DNA of 64,000 bases, taken from Calliphora vicina. Lineage: Eukaryota > Arthropoda > Insecta > Diptera > Calliphoridae. The stretch spans positions 164,406,726-164,470,725 of the forward strand of contig NC_088780.1 in assembly GCF_958450345.1 (NCBI RefSeq). The letters are read 5' to 3'. Below, in pieces: positions 32,690-45,143 of the stretch. Under the pieces are notes generated by a model. That model did not search any database. It saw only the letters and a program-made list of their open reading frames with translations, and had not been told where the DNA came from. Both the position numbers and the translations under genes were made by a program. Each line of letters opens with the position of its first letter. Within the stretch, counting starts at the first letter, position 1.

Positions 32690-33485
32690 AGCAATAGTAA
32701 AGAACAAAAATGAGAAATAAAAACTTAAATGATAATCAATAGCAATGCACTTAAAATATTATAAATACAAAATAAATAAAACTAAATAATAAATAGAAAG
32801 CAAAATAATAATGAATATTTAAAATAAATATACGATTAGTATTTAATGTTTTAAAAAAGTAAGTCATTTATTTAAACAAAATAGAAATTACTTAAAACCA
32901 TAATGATCTTTATAATTTGCTTGTAATTTAAATCTTGACAATGAAAACAAAAAACAAATAATTGAAAAAATGCTTAAAAATTTTAAAACAAAAAAATATA
33001 GAAAATTACTTTGAAAAAAAAATTAACAAATTGGCAGTTTTATTTCTAGAATTCCCACGCTCGTTCCTAGATAAATAGACAAATACCTACAGCACGCAAT
33101 GTTACCTTTTTTGATTTTCAAACGACTCCACCTTAAACTATCAACACATATTAAAGCAAAAAAATAAAATAAAAAAAACAATTTCTCTTAATTAAATCTT
33201 TAATTTAAGCCATCTCTAACTAACGAATTTGAACAGCAAAAACAAACAGGAAATTCAAATGGTTTAATTATATGTTCAACACTCGTTCAAATTGATTTCA
33301 AATGAATTATTCCGTTGTCTTTAACCCATGTTGTGTGATCACGCCATCTGTTGTTATGTGAGAGTTTTGAGTATTTTTTTTGTTGTTTTGTGAAATGTTT
33401 TTGTAGTTGTTCTTTTTTATATCCTGATATTCATGAAGTGGCCTTAAATGTTTTTTTTATATAAATATTATAAAAAATATTTTAT
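32690..33485. other. AT-rich 3' flank of C15
   Basis: Very A-rich, with many further AATAAA hexamers; may include a longer 3' UTR. No gene. Confidence 0.45.
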
Positions 33486-33842
33486 CAGGCCTGTCACACA
33501 TTTCTTTCGGAATGGTTTCAATTCCGTAGTTTTTATTCCGATCGATTTCTTTTTAGGTTCTTCAGATTTCGTGTAATTTGATAATTCAAAAAATATTTAA
33601 TAATTCTTTATTTCAAATTTTAATTTGACAGCCTTTTTTATATTAAAACAAAATTAAAGCTTTTGGTACAGAAATTGAATAGAATTTTAAGAAAATCAAA
33701 TAAACACAAACAAATATCAATTCCAATTTGAAAACTGAAAGTGGTTTCATTCCGAAAGAAATTTTCGTTTTACTTTTTGTGAAGAAGCAAATTACGGAAC
33801 TAATTCCACTTTTGATCGGAATGGAAATCTGTGACAGGCCTG
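33486..33842. mobile_element. hAT-like MITE with CAGGCCTGTCACA ends
   Basis: 357 bp with inverted ends CAGGCCTGTCACA and TGTGACAGGCCTG and matching inner arms (TTTCTTTCGGAATGG left; CATTCCGAAAGAAATTT right). Flanks TATTTTAT and TATATTAA are only partly alike, so the 8-bp duplication is uncertain. Confidence 0.6.
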
Positions 33843-33881
33843 TATATTAAATAATGTAAACTTTACATTATTTAATATACA
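33841..33881. repeat. Perfect palindrome, 20-bp arms, 1-base spacer
   Basis: TGTATATTAAATAATGTAAA, then C, then the exact reverse complement. It overlaps by two bases the end of the MITE at 33486-33842. Confidence 0.9.
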
Positions 33882-33884
33882 TTG

Positions 33885-34690
33885 TAAAGACTCTTCCCAT
33901 AGCGGACATATTGTTGCAGCTACATTTGTTGAATTGGTTGTCATTTATTCAGTTTATTTTACCAAATCACCATGGACGGATAAAGATTTTAACAACGCGC
34001 GCAAATTATAAAATTGTTTTATAAAAATGTGTGTTCTGAGGCCTATTTCATAGTTGAATGAATAAGACAACAAACAAAATTGTCGAATTATGACGATGCC
34101 AATATCCATGAGCAGCGTACTGTTTACAGATGATGAGATATATCCACTGAGATAGTACGATTAGATGCTTTCTTGTGTTGTTTTCTTAAGTAGCAGGTCA
34201 ATGCAGAAAAGCCTCAAACCACAGCAGCTCTCAAAGTCAACATAACCCATGCCAACGGTCAAATTCAGCCTGATTTATGCGACAGAGTCATGAAAAATTT
34301 GACATTTCGGATGCGCCCCACCCAACGGAGACACGGCGGACATTTGCACGATGTTGTATTTCATACATAATGGCATGGATAGGCCTTTCAAACGAATAAA
34401 AAAATTCGATGATTACCTGAATCCTAGTAACGTTTTCGTCTTAAAAATGAATTCACATATTTTGGTGTCCTGTAAATCGAATCAATTTAATTTTTCGTTT
34501 TACTTTCGAGTAAACAAACCTGTTTAAATATCCAAAATCGGGGAATTTGCAGAACATTAATATGTAAATATTTCACTTGTTTTACAGAACAGGAGCGTAT
34601 AACTCTGCATACATCACCATAGCAGTTTCAAAAGAGCAACGTTGTCAAAATGGAAATAGAAAACAATTCCAATAAATCGTCTATTGCCAG
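33885..34690. other. Gene-free flank of C15
   Basis: Nothing recognised; ends in ATTGCCAG, the left target duplication of the next element. Confidence 0.4.
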
Positions 34691-35190
34691 TAGTGTTTAT
34701 AAAAAACCGACTTTTTAAAAAACCGGTTCTTCAGTTAACCGACTTCGAAAAAACCGGTTAACCGACATTGACAGGAATTATTTTAAAAGTTTAAACAATA
34801 CAGTATACAGGTAAGCCTCCATTTACGCTGTACTTTATTTACGCGGTACTTTATTTACGCGAATTCGATATAACGCGAACTCAAATTAGCAACCATTTTT
34901 TCAAATACGCGACTTTTTTTACACGATTTTTATATAATGCGGCAACAAACAACAGGAAATGAAAAAAACACAAGCGAATAACAGATTTCTTTTTTGAAAA
35001 CTTCGTAAATTTTTATGAATTTTATGTTATGTTTTGATCTCTTTTATGTATTAGAATATTTTGTTTTTTTATTTGAAATTTTTTCCTTAATTTTCCATAA
35101 GAAGTAATTTTTTTAGTTGAGTTTTTTTACCTTACTTTTGTTTTAAGTAAGTTTTTAGAAGTACAAATAAAATAAGTTTACTTAAAGTAT

Positions 35191-35331
35191 ATATCGTCGC
35201 CTTAAATGCAAACGAACGTAACTACATTTTTATTGTTTTTACAGGATACGTTATAAAATCAATAATACTCGCAATAAGTCGATTTTAAATTTTTGTGTAG
35301 TTACGTCCGCTTTCATTTAAGGTGACGATAT
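35191..35331. mobile_element. 141-bp hairpin (MITE-like)
   Basis: Ends ATATCGTCGCCTTAAATG and CATTTAAGGTGACGATAT, with inner AACGTAACTACA / TGTAGTTACGTCC also pairing. Nested in the hAT-like element. No duplication resolved. Confidence 0.6.
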
Positions 35332-35488
35332 GTATGTATGTACATTAGAGTGACAATCAGTTGTATGGAAAAAATTTTTTGTTAAAATTTTGAAGAGTGC
35401 CGGGTGGAATATTGTGACACTATGCCTAAAAGTTAAGTGCTGAAAATTTGAGCCAAATCGGTCAACGATTTCTGGACGCGCATCGAGG

Positions 35489-37615
35489 TCAAAGTTCAGA
35501 TATATGCAAAATTATACTATTTATATGGAATAAATAGGTGAAACTCGTTAAATTTCTGCATTGTTTTCTAGAAATGTATAGATTTATTTATATTAATGAA
35601 TATTACATTAAAAAAAATTTTTTGGAAGTTAACCCTGCATCTCCTTTGGGTCAAAATGACCCAAAAACTGTATTATTGCCAAAATTGAGGAAAAATGCAA
35701 ATTTTTCAGATATTTTAAAAATTTTGCTACTAAATAAATACTTTTGCAATTGAATGCAAAATAATCGAAATGTGTACGTAATTATCGTTGTAATGAGATA
35801 TAAATGACAAAAAATTGGTTAAAAAATGTTAAAGTTATTACAAATTCGCCAGACCATTAACGTGTTTCAGGCCACTTGAACAAAAAATTTAGGAAAAAAA
35901 ATTAACATATTTCGAGAAAAATTAAAAAAAAAGCTAATTTTTATTTAAAATATGTCCGTATTTACTTGTGTATGAGTTTTTGTCTTCGTAGGATACCGTT
36001 AACCTATTCGCAGGTATGGCCAAAAAAAATATTTTTTTTAACGGCTGTTTCAAATCTCCATTTTCAAATTTTTAAAAATTTTGTTAAACAAATTTCAGAA
36101 TTTTTTGATCATCACATTGGGATTTATTGAGATCAAAATAGGGAATAAAAATATAAAAAAATTATGTCAATACCTCTTACAGTTTTTCCGTACCTGCGAT
36201 TTAAATTTTGCGATTTTCAAGAAAAACTATTTTTTTGTCCATATTTAGGCGAATGAGCCCAATTTCCTTAATGTTATAAATTTTAATTAAAACCTATTCA
36301 TAATATTATAGTCCCTGTAATTTTAAATATGGTCTGAAAGTTTTACTAAAATCGGAAAACAATAACCTTAAATCGTGAAGGTCAAAGGTCAAATTTTTCA
36401 ATATTTTGAATTTCTAAAGAAAAGATGGCGAAATGTTATATATTTTTGGGCCGATTTTAATGAGACTTGAGGAAAGTATAACTTAAAGTCCAGAATTTAA
36501 AATAACGGCACAAAAATGGAATTTAACTCTTAGCAGCACTTGGGGTCCAAATTACCCTCAACATTTAAAATCACGAAAAACACAGCCATTTTGACCCCAA
36601 GTGCTCTTAAAAGACTAAATCCATTTTTGCACTGTTGTTGTAAATGTTAGACCCCAATGTATATTTTGCTCAAGTTTCATTAAAATCGGCCCAAAAATAT
36701 ATAACATTTCGCTATCTTTTCTTTAGAAATTCCAAATATTGAAAAATTTGAACTTTGACCTTCACGATTTAAGGTTATCGTTTTCCGATTTTAGTAAAAC
36801 TTTCAGACCATATTTAAAATTACAAGGACTATAATATTATGAATAGGTTTTAGTTAAAGTTTATAACATTAAGGAAATTGGGCTCATTCGCCTAAATACG
36901 GATAAAAAATTTGTTTTTCTTGAAAATCGCAAAATTTAAATCGCAGGTACGGAAAAACTGTAAGAGGTATTGACATAATTTTTTCATATTTTTATTCCCT
37001 ATTTTGATCTCAATAAATCCCAATGTTATGATCAAAAAATTCTGAAATTTCTTTAACAAAATTTTTAAAAATTTGAAAATGGAGATTCGAAACGGCCGTT
37101 AAAAAAAATATTTTTTTTTGGCCATACCAGCGAATAGGTTAACGATATCCTACGAAGACAAAAACTTGTACACAAGTAAATTCGGATATATTTTAAATAA
37201 AAATTAGCTTTTATTTTAAATTTTCTCGAAATATGTTAATTTTTTTTCTAAATTTTATGTTCAAGTGGCCTGAAACACGTTAATGGTCTGGCGAATTTGT
37301 AATAACTTTAAAATTTTTTAACCAAATTTTGTCATTTATATCTCATTACAACGATAATTACGTACACATTTCGATTATTTTGCATTCAATTGCAAAATTA
37401 TTTATTTAGTAGCAATATTTTTACAAAAACTGAAAAATTTGCATTTTTTCCAAATTTTGGCGATAATACAGTTTTTGGGTCCAAAGGAGATACAGGGTTA
37501 ATTTCCAAAAATATAAATAAATCTACATATTTCTAGAAAATAATGCAGAAAGTTAACATGTTTCACCTATTTATTCCATATAAATAGTAAAATTTTGCAT
37601 ATATCTGAACTTTGA
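35489..37615. repeat. Giant inverted repeat, arms about 1 kb
   Basis: Left arm from TCAAAGTTCAGATATATGC (35489) pairs with the right arm ending GCATATATCTGAACTTTGA (37615); the turn is near 36550, between CACTTGGGGTC and GACCCCAAGTG. Sampled segments along the arms match at about 90% or better (for example AACACGTTAATGG and its complement; GCGAATGAGCCCAATTTCC and its complement). An open 71-residue frame at 35538 shows no domain. A transcript would fold into a very long double-stranded RNA. Confidence 0.8.
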
Positions 37616-38086
37616 ACATGAAGTAATTTTTATTGAAATAAGGTATGAACATCAAATTCAATTTAACGTTTAGTAAAATCATCGCTTAGTTTTTAATGAA
37701 TCATTAGTAAAGTTTGTCTTAGAATTATTCGGAATTTAATTTTTCATAGTTTCATTGTGTGTAATTGATTTTGAAGAAGTTTTTAAATAAACTCATCGTC
37801 CTCTATTATTCAGAATCATTGTAATTCTTAAAAATTTATATCGAAAGAGGTTTTATATTCTATATCAGCAGTTTAGTTTTCAAATCAGACCAAATGTTTG
37901 ATAAATGACTATATAAACTTCATAAAAACATGAGATTTATTGATTTTTGTACCAAATTTTAAAAACCGGTTAACCGAGTGATATAAACCGGTTAACCGAA
38001 AATCGAAATTTCAAATTAACCGGTTCGCAAAAAACCGACATTTCGAAGAAAAACCGGTTTTTCGATTAACCGGCTTATAAAAACTA

Positions 38087-38329
38087 ATTGCCAGAAACTA
38101 GACGCTTAGTGTAGATTGTAAAATCAGTAAAGGGACATGGCATCAGCTTCTAATGTGGACAGAATGCATCGAACATTAGAAAATACATAAAGGTTTAAAC
38201 GTGTCTTTGGGTAAAACTGAGATCAGAATAGAGGTAAAATAAATATTTGATTTAAATTTTCCTACAAATTATCGAATATGGAAAGGCTTTTGCAAAAAGT
38301 TTATTCCGCGTTCCACTGAACAAAACTAA
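38087..38329. other. Gene-free spacer
   Basis: Nothing recognised beyond the hAT target duplication at its left edge. Confidence 0.4.
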
Positions 38330-38789
38330 ATTTTTTAAATTAAAATTTTTTTTTAAATTTTAAAATTTTTTTTTTGTTTTTTAAATTTTTTTTTTGGTGA
38401 AAAAAAATTCGGGTTAAAAAATATTTTTTCCTATTTTGACCCATTGTAGGTCCAACTTACTATGGTCTTATATACGTCGTTGCAAAGGTCTTTCAAAAAT
38501 ATCTATCATTAGATATCCATATTGTCTATATTAATGACATAGTAATCCAGATATAGGTCAAAAAAAGGTAAAAAATCGAGGTTGTCCTGGTTTTTTCCTC
38601 ATATCTCAGCCATTTGGGGACCGATTTTGCTGATTTTAAATAGCAAACTTCTCGAAAGCATGTCTGACAGAATTATTGAAGATTTGGATCCCGAAGATAT
38701 CAGGGGTCTTCAGAAAATTGATTTCAACAGACCGACAGACGGACGGACATGGCTTAATCGACTCCGCTATCTATAAGGATCCAGAATAT
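38330..38789 (+). repeat. Family B interspersed repeat, copy 2 (truncated)
   Basis: Shares the A/T homopolymer left part, GACCCATTGTAGGTCCAAC, TTGTCCTGGTTTTTTCCTC and the CAGACGGACGGACATGGC tail with the other family B copies. It is cut at ATCCAGAATA by the next element (family P MITE). Confidence 0.6.
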
Positions 38790-39260
38790 GGTTGTGCATG
38801 GTTACTGTAACCATTTCAATATTGTTACAAGTTTTTTAACTATATTATAGTCACAGTAACCATTTACATGATTGTGGTAACCATAATATGGTTAATTTAC
38901 GATTCACATGATTGTATCTACCATATATGTATATGGTTACAGTAAACAAATGTATGTTTGTGACAACCATTCATATGATGAAGGACTTATCATATTATGG
39001 TGCACTCGGCTTAAGGCTTATCATAATCTGAGAACAACATATTATGATAAAATTATTCATCATAAATATGGTTGCCACAAACATATATTTGTTTACTGTA
39101 ACCATATATATGGTTGATACAATCATGTGAATCGTAAATTAACCATATTATGGTTAATTTAATTTAAATGGTTACTGTGACTATAATATTGTTAAAAAAT
39201 CTTGTAACACTATTTAAATGGTTACAGTAACCATGCCCAATTATATTTTTTCTCTGCGTG
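38790..39260. mobile_element. Palindromic MITE (family P), copy 3, 5'-truncated
   Basis: Lacks the terminal CACGCAGAGAAAAAATATA on its left side but keeps the right end TATATTTTTTCTCTGCGTG. Abuts family B copy 2. The target duplication cannot be read because the left end is missing. Confidence 0.7.
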
Positions 39261-39429
39261 TGCAAAAGCCTTAACAAGGAATATTTCTAAGCTTGGCATA
39301 GAAAGCTAATTAGAAAATTAAGATAAGTTGCAAAAATAATAGAATCTCTAAATTAATCTCTTTTGATGCTATTCAAAGCATAGCCCAAAAATCTAAAATT
39401 CTTAATAACTTTGTAAATAAGCGCTTAAT

Positions 39430-39910
39430 ACTTCAAATAAAAAATTTAAATATTTTTAGGTGAACAAAATTTTTTTTCATTTTTTTGAAAAAAAAATTTC
39501 GAGTTGTTTTTTTAAATTTTTTAAATTAAAATTTTTTTTTTTCAATTTAAAAAAATTTTTTTTGTTTTTAAATTTTTTTTTTTTTGGTGAAAAAAAATTC
39601 GGGTTAAAAAATATTTTTTCCGATTTTGACCCATTGTTGGTCCAACTTACTATGGTCTTATATATGTCATTGCAAAGGTCTTTGAAATATCTATCATTAG
39701 ATATCCATATTGTCTATATTAATGATATAGTAATCTAGATATAGGTCAAAAATAGGTAAAAAATCGAGGTTGTCCTGGTTTTTTCCTCATATCTCAGCCA
39801 TTTGGGGAAATTGATTTCAACAGACAGACGGACCGACAGACATGGCTTAATCGACTCCGCTATCTATAAGGATCCAGAATATATATACTTTATAGGGTCG
39901 GAAATGAAAA
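39430..39910 (+). repeat. Family B interspersed repeat, copy 3
   Basis: As copy 2, but with an internal deletion near 39810 and an intact tail GGATCCAGAATATATATACT followed by TTTATAGGGTCGG. Confidence 0.6.
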
Positions 39911-42900
39911 ATGTAGAAATTACAAATTAATCGAATTATCGAATAATTTAATTTTTGTTTAAAAAGTAAAGAATGAAGTTTTTATGTCGGTTTTTTAATA
40001 TTTTATTGTTAAAGAAAAACAAAAAATAACGTTAAAGTTAACAATTCAATTATTGATAATGTTAAAAAACATTCGAAAACAAAGCCCACCATTAAATTTT
40101 CATCAAAAATATTCTGATCATATTAAATCCCGAACATTGACTAGCAAACCCTTTAGTTTTGGAGCAATTCTTTAAACAATTTGGAAAAATTCAAATACAT
40201 TATAAACGTATTATGAACTTTTGTATGTCGTTCATTAATTCGGGTTTTAAATTGAGTAACTAATTCTTTAGTAAATTAATTATTCACTATTTCTAAATTA
40301 TTTATAAAAACTTGTATTATACATCAAGCTCTATCAACGTTGCCAAATCTTTGCTTAATAAAGTGGTCTTGGGGAATTACACAATAAAGGGAAGCTGTCC
40401 TAAGTTTGATATCATTGTCAGTGAACGTGGCTAATTTGAAGTCAGGCAGTGCATGATTGACGCATTTACAAATACGGAAAAATTTATTACCATGTTTGAC
40501 AAAGATGTCATGTATAAGACGAACTCCATGCTTTTCTTGCAACAAAACGTTAGTTTGCAATATTTGTGTTTATCACTTATATACATATATTTTAAGACAG
40601 TAATGTTCACGCCATACAACAATTGTTTGAAAAATTTACACACATTTGTTATGCTCTTTTAAATACTTTTGTTCATTCATCGCTGAGCATGCGAAGAAAA
40701 CACATATGGCGGACTATCGTCATTTTTTTTCAGAAATTTATTAAGCATTGTTGTTGGTTGTTCTCGTTCGAAGCATAGCAAACACACGCGTTTCAATTAC
40801 AATTGAACACAATAAAACAAAGTCAAAAATAAATACAAAATTTAAGTGAATTTCGGACTTACAATGTATATTTTTTCATTTCCTTAAAATTTAAATTACA
40901 TTAATTTAATAAATTGGTTTTATTTTACAAAAATCCTAAATCTAAACTTTCTTCATTTTGTTATTATTTTAAGTGTTTGACATTATGTTTGCTGGGTAGC
41001 TCTCTCACCAATACATCTTCATTTTTATTTTTGAACATCACTGTTTTAAGATCATGGCCTTCATCTATTTCAATATAATCATTATAAACATTGGTAGGCA
41101 AAAAGAGGCATTTAATTTGTGTGCTCTTTTGGGTAAAAAATAAAATATCCACAACAACATCAACAAACTGAACGCATTGTGTGTATTTTTACGCTCTTTT
41201 GTTCACATTCGGGTTGTTTGACGAAAATCATCGTAACCTGAACAATATGAACGCCTACCATGGATTATAAATATCATCCTCAATATCACTTTCGACGACC
41301 ATTTCAGAATCACATTCTCCATCACATTCAACTCCACTTTAATCTAAGTTAATATTTTAATTATTAATTTCGATTCTTCTAATATTTCGCCAGCTAAATA
41401 ACAAATATTTTATTCCGTACCTTTTATTTTCATTGGATCAAGTCCTAAGTTAAAAATTTGGTAGATTTGTTTTTAGAATTGGAACTTCTTGCAGTAATAT
41501 TTATATATTTATAGAAGGAGCTATCGGAACACTCATCCTCAGTGATCGAAAGTCCCTTTGTCTTTAGTTTTTTGTAGAATTTTAGAAACAATACAATTTT
41601 TGTGAGTCATTATTACTTATTTAAATTTGAAATTATGAAAAATTTTAAGCAATTTAATAAATTTAAATATATATGAACATTTATTCGTTTTATTCGATTA
41701 TTCTACATAAAATTGTTCGAATTATTCGTTATTCGAAAATGGCCATTTTTAAATTGTTCGAATAATTATTCGTAAGAAATATTGGATCGAATGAATACCC
41801 TAATAGGTAACCAAAGAAGACGAATAATACAAAGTTTCAAACTATTTTGATTGTAAGGAATTATTTTAAATTTTAGATGTAATGCATTCTATATTATCTC
41901 CCATTTTCACTACTAAAGACTTCTTTCATTGGTGTTATTTAAAGTAACTTGCTTGAGTCGGCAAGCTGAAAGAATTCCTGAAATATTCAACAATTATTTA
42001 AGGAAATAATTTTAATTATTGGTAATGGATTATCAAAGATCTCCATTTGCTTCTTCAATAATCTACCATGCCAATACCTTTCACCTGCTTACATCTCAAC
42101 TCATACCCAAACTCCTATCAGAGAAACTAAAAGAACCACATCATTCTTCATCAATGCATTTGATTGATTATTGACCAAACTTGTGGACAGTTTCATGTAA
42201 AACTAATCTGTTTATGTACAAACATGTCCTTTTAATGTAATCTGAAAGAAGTTGTACAAAAACACAAACACAGACACATATCCTTTTGCAAAGAATGTGC
42301 CAAGTAGGAGGAGAAGAGCTGATTTTAATGCCACAAAAAATAAAGAAAGAAAGAAAACTAACCAATCAAGGATGAATGGATAGATGGATGGATGAATTAA
42401 CTTTTGTGTATGTTAAAATGAAGACATGTGTTAAAAACAAGAACAAACTTTTTCTACTTTTATTTGCTTTCGACTTTTTTAACATGACGAGGAAAATATA
42501 AATTAAAAGTGAATATCTTTTTTAACCAGAATCCACAAACGAAAATCTACAGAAGAAAAAAAGGAGGAGTAGGTGAAGATTTAAATAAAGGTAGCAGCAC
42601 ACTCCAAAGATGTATCAGATGATATTGCTTTATGAACAAGAGCACGTGTGTCCAAGTTGAAATTTGATGGACATACAATAGCTATGGTTGTTCATATGAT
42701 TTGGACTATGGTCAAAAGATTGGATGGATGGACAGATAAGGTAGTTTTTCTTTTATGTAAACGAAATGGATTTAAAATGATAAATTACTTTTTTATTTTA
42801 CTATTGCTCTACTTAATACTTGTCAATTTTGTTTAAGGTTACAAGCAATTTTAATACAAAGAAACATTTTATTAAAATTTAATAGAATAAATGAATTTCA

Positions 42901-43550
42901 CATAAAATACATACATATTGGCAAAAACTATATACATATGTATGTATCCCATTAAATAAATGTAATAAATCATTTCTGTAAACATTCTAATATTAAAAGC
43001 AATTAGATTTAATTTGTTTATAAAATTTAATTTAAATTATAAGTCATAATTATTCTAAAAAGCTAAAATATGGCCAACAACAACAGCAAGAAAAAAAACT
43101 TAAAATCACTCAACCAACTGTCACGTAGAGTGAAAGAAGCTTGATTTTCTAAATGACAGCTGAAAAACAAATGATACTAATAAATAACGTTGAAAGCTCA
43201 AAAAAATAAAACCAACAACATTAAAAGCAAAAACAAATACATTAAACAAATTGTCAACCATTTTACTTTGTTGGCTACGATATTAAAGAGGACAAAGTAA
43301 AATGAAAAACATAAATTCTAATTTTCTAACATGGTTAAAAATATACTTACGGGAACGACAACGAGCACGAACAACACATGACACATTAGGAGAAGTCTTC
43401 AAAAAAAAAGGGGAAATTACCATGGAGCTGTTATGAAAAGAAAATAAAATTGAAAATTACCCTTTTTAAAAATGTAACACGTTACACCTGAGACTCGTTT
43501 TAGGGCCGTACAAAGGCTTAATAATATTAATGAATATTTGAAAGTGTATA
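39911..43550. other. AT-rich flank with hAT-like debris
   Basis: No gene. Around 41690-41810 are repeated ATTCGAATAATTATTCG motifs ending in a CCTAATAGG segment, resembling subterminal sequence of a hAT-like element; a related end ATTCGAATGACCCTAG is at 48760. The remainder, 41820-43550, is AT-rich with no recognisable element. Confidence 0.4.
40324..41340 (-). pseudogene. Unidentified coding-like remnant, minus strand
   Basis: Three short minus-strand segments look like protein rather than random AT-rich translation: an acidic piece (ECDGECDSEMVVESDIEDD) near 41330-41260; YNDYIEIDEGHDLKTVMFKN at 41090-41010; and RLIHDIFVKHGNKFFRICKC with CVNHALPDFKLATFTDND at 40520-40390. They are in order but separated by stops and non-coding sequence. 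The flanking ATTCGAATAATT-type motifs suggest that this is the interior of a decayed DNA transposon; the family is not recognised. Confidence 0.3.
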
Positions 43551-44034
43551 CACGTAGAGAAAAAATATATTTGGGCATGGTTACTGTAACCATTTCAATA
43601 TTGTAAGTTTTTTAACTATATTATAGTCACAGTAACCATTTACATGATTGTGGTAACCATAATATGGTTAATTTATGATTCACATGATTGTATCAACCAT
43701 ATATATGGTTACAGTAAACAAATATATGTTTGTGACAACCATTCATATGATGAAGGACTTATCATATTATGTTGATCTCGGCTTAAGGCTTATCATAATC
43801 TGAGAACAACATATTATGATAAAATTATTCATCATAAATATGGTTGCCACAAACATATATTTGTTTACTGTAACCATATATATGGTTGATACAATCATGT
43901 GAATCATAAATTAACCATATTATGGTTACCACAATCATGTAAATAGTTACTGTGACTATAATATTGTTAAAAATCTTGTAACACTATTTAAATGGTTACA
44001 GTAACCATGCCCAATTATATTTTTTCTCTGCGTG
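43551..44034. mobile_element. Palindromic MITE (family P), copy 4, TSD TA
   Basis: 484 bp, ends CACGTAGAGAAAAAATATA and TATATTTTTTCTCTGCGTG, flanked by TA (43549-43550, 44035-44036). Confidence 0.8.
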
Positions 44035-44118
44035 TATCTAAATATTTGATCTTAATTTTAGAGTGTTATATATGTTTAAATCCGGAGCAAAGATTTTTGT
44101 AAGTATATAACAGATTAT

Positions 44119-45109
44119 CAGGCACGGATCCAGCGGGTGGAAATGTATAAGGAATATTGGGTGTATGACATAAAAATGCGGGATTTATTAAAATTTTTAA
44201 CCGAGCCAAAAAAACTGATTATCGAATTCGTAACATTGACCACCTTATATAACGAACGTTTCAAAAATTGTATGCTCGATATAACGAATGATGAGATAAA
44301 ACAAACAAACAAACGACCAAATTTTTAACATTCACAACCTTATATAAAAGTATAAAAAACAAAAGTTGTAAAGAATATAAAAATAAGAAAATAAGTCGTT
44401 ACAGTACCGTTTTCAGTGGTTAATAATTTTTCATTGGTTAATAATAGGTGCTGTAAATTTTTCTATAGTGGTTTTATTTGCTTGTTTTCAAAATATCGAA
44501 TGAATGATTTCGTTTGCATTCTAAGCGAAAGAAATCTGATTCCTTCACATAAATATGAAGTTAGGGAATCCAAAATTAGGTTTCTTTCGCTTAGAATGCG
44601 AACGAAATCATTCATTCGATATTGTGAATCAGGCTATAATTCACGTGAATTAAATATGGGAAACCGTAGAACAATTTCATTGAAAGAAAAGCGAAAACTT
44701 TAGAAATTCTCAACATGTATTTTGAAGAAAAAAAAACATTTTATCGTGTCTAAGTGTTTCCTGTAAATTATCTTTACACAAATTAAGTCGAATCTAGAAT
44801 CTTCAAAATCTGTTTTTTTAAAGTGTTTGTCCCTGAGTTTAATTTTCATTTTCCGAATCGAAATCCCTTACAATGAAGGCTTTATTTTTATTAATCGTGT
44901 ATAATGCACCAAGCCATCCTCCAGAAGAACATTTAGTTAAAACTACTAAATATGTATATACAAATTTGGACGATATTCATGCTTAGTTAAATTCCAATAT
45001 AGAAAAAGTTGTCCAAAATTAAAAAAAAAACCATCTCGATATAACGAATTTTTCAATTTAACGAATGGGCCTGACAAAATATCGTTCGTTATACCGGGAT
45101 TTGCCTGTA
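44119..45109. mobile_element. Decayed DNA-transposon debris with a pogo/Tigger-like right end
   Basis: CAGGCACGGATCCAG at 44119 is a hAT-like terminus like that at 14353, but no partner was found. From 44200 and again at 45030-45109, TATAACGAACG/CGTTCGTTATACCGG motifs occur; the right edge GGGATTTGCCTG followed by TA (45108-45109) resembles pogo/Tigger termini. A YWVYDIKMRDLL peptide at 44150 recurs as YWVHEIIMRDLL on the minus strand at 48150-48210, so a protein-coding transposon once contributed both pieces. Boundaries uncertain. Confidence 0.35.
44492..44623. repeat. 132-bp hairpin, about 43-bp arms
   Basis: AATATCGAATGAATGATTTC at the left is answered by GAAATCATTCATTCGATATT at the right, and the pairing runs on through CATTCTAAGCGAAAGAAA with only one or two mismatches. 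The loop is about 45 bases. Confidence 0.85.
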
Positions 45110-45143
45110 CTTGTTAACAAATATTGCAACATATGGCCGAGCG

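Larger units (their letters stand above)
34691..38086. mobile_element. 3.4-kb hAT-like element, TSD ATTGCCAG, CCGGTT-rich ends
   Basis: Ends TAGTGTTTATAAAAAACCG and the complement of TAGTTTTTATAAGCCGGTT are imperfect inverted repeats, followed on both sides by many AACCGGTT/CGGTTAACCG subterminal motifs. Perfect 8-bp duplications ATTGCCAG flank it (34683-34690, 38087-38094). No transposase gene is seen; the interior is largely a giant palindrome (35489-37615), a smaller hairpin (35191-35331) and, near 34809, a CAGGTAAGCCTCCATTTACG segment that resembles pogo/Tigger ends. Probably a non-autonomous composite. Confidence 0.75.
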
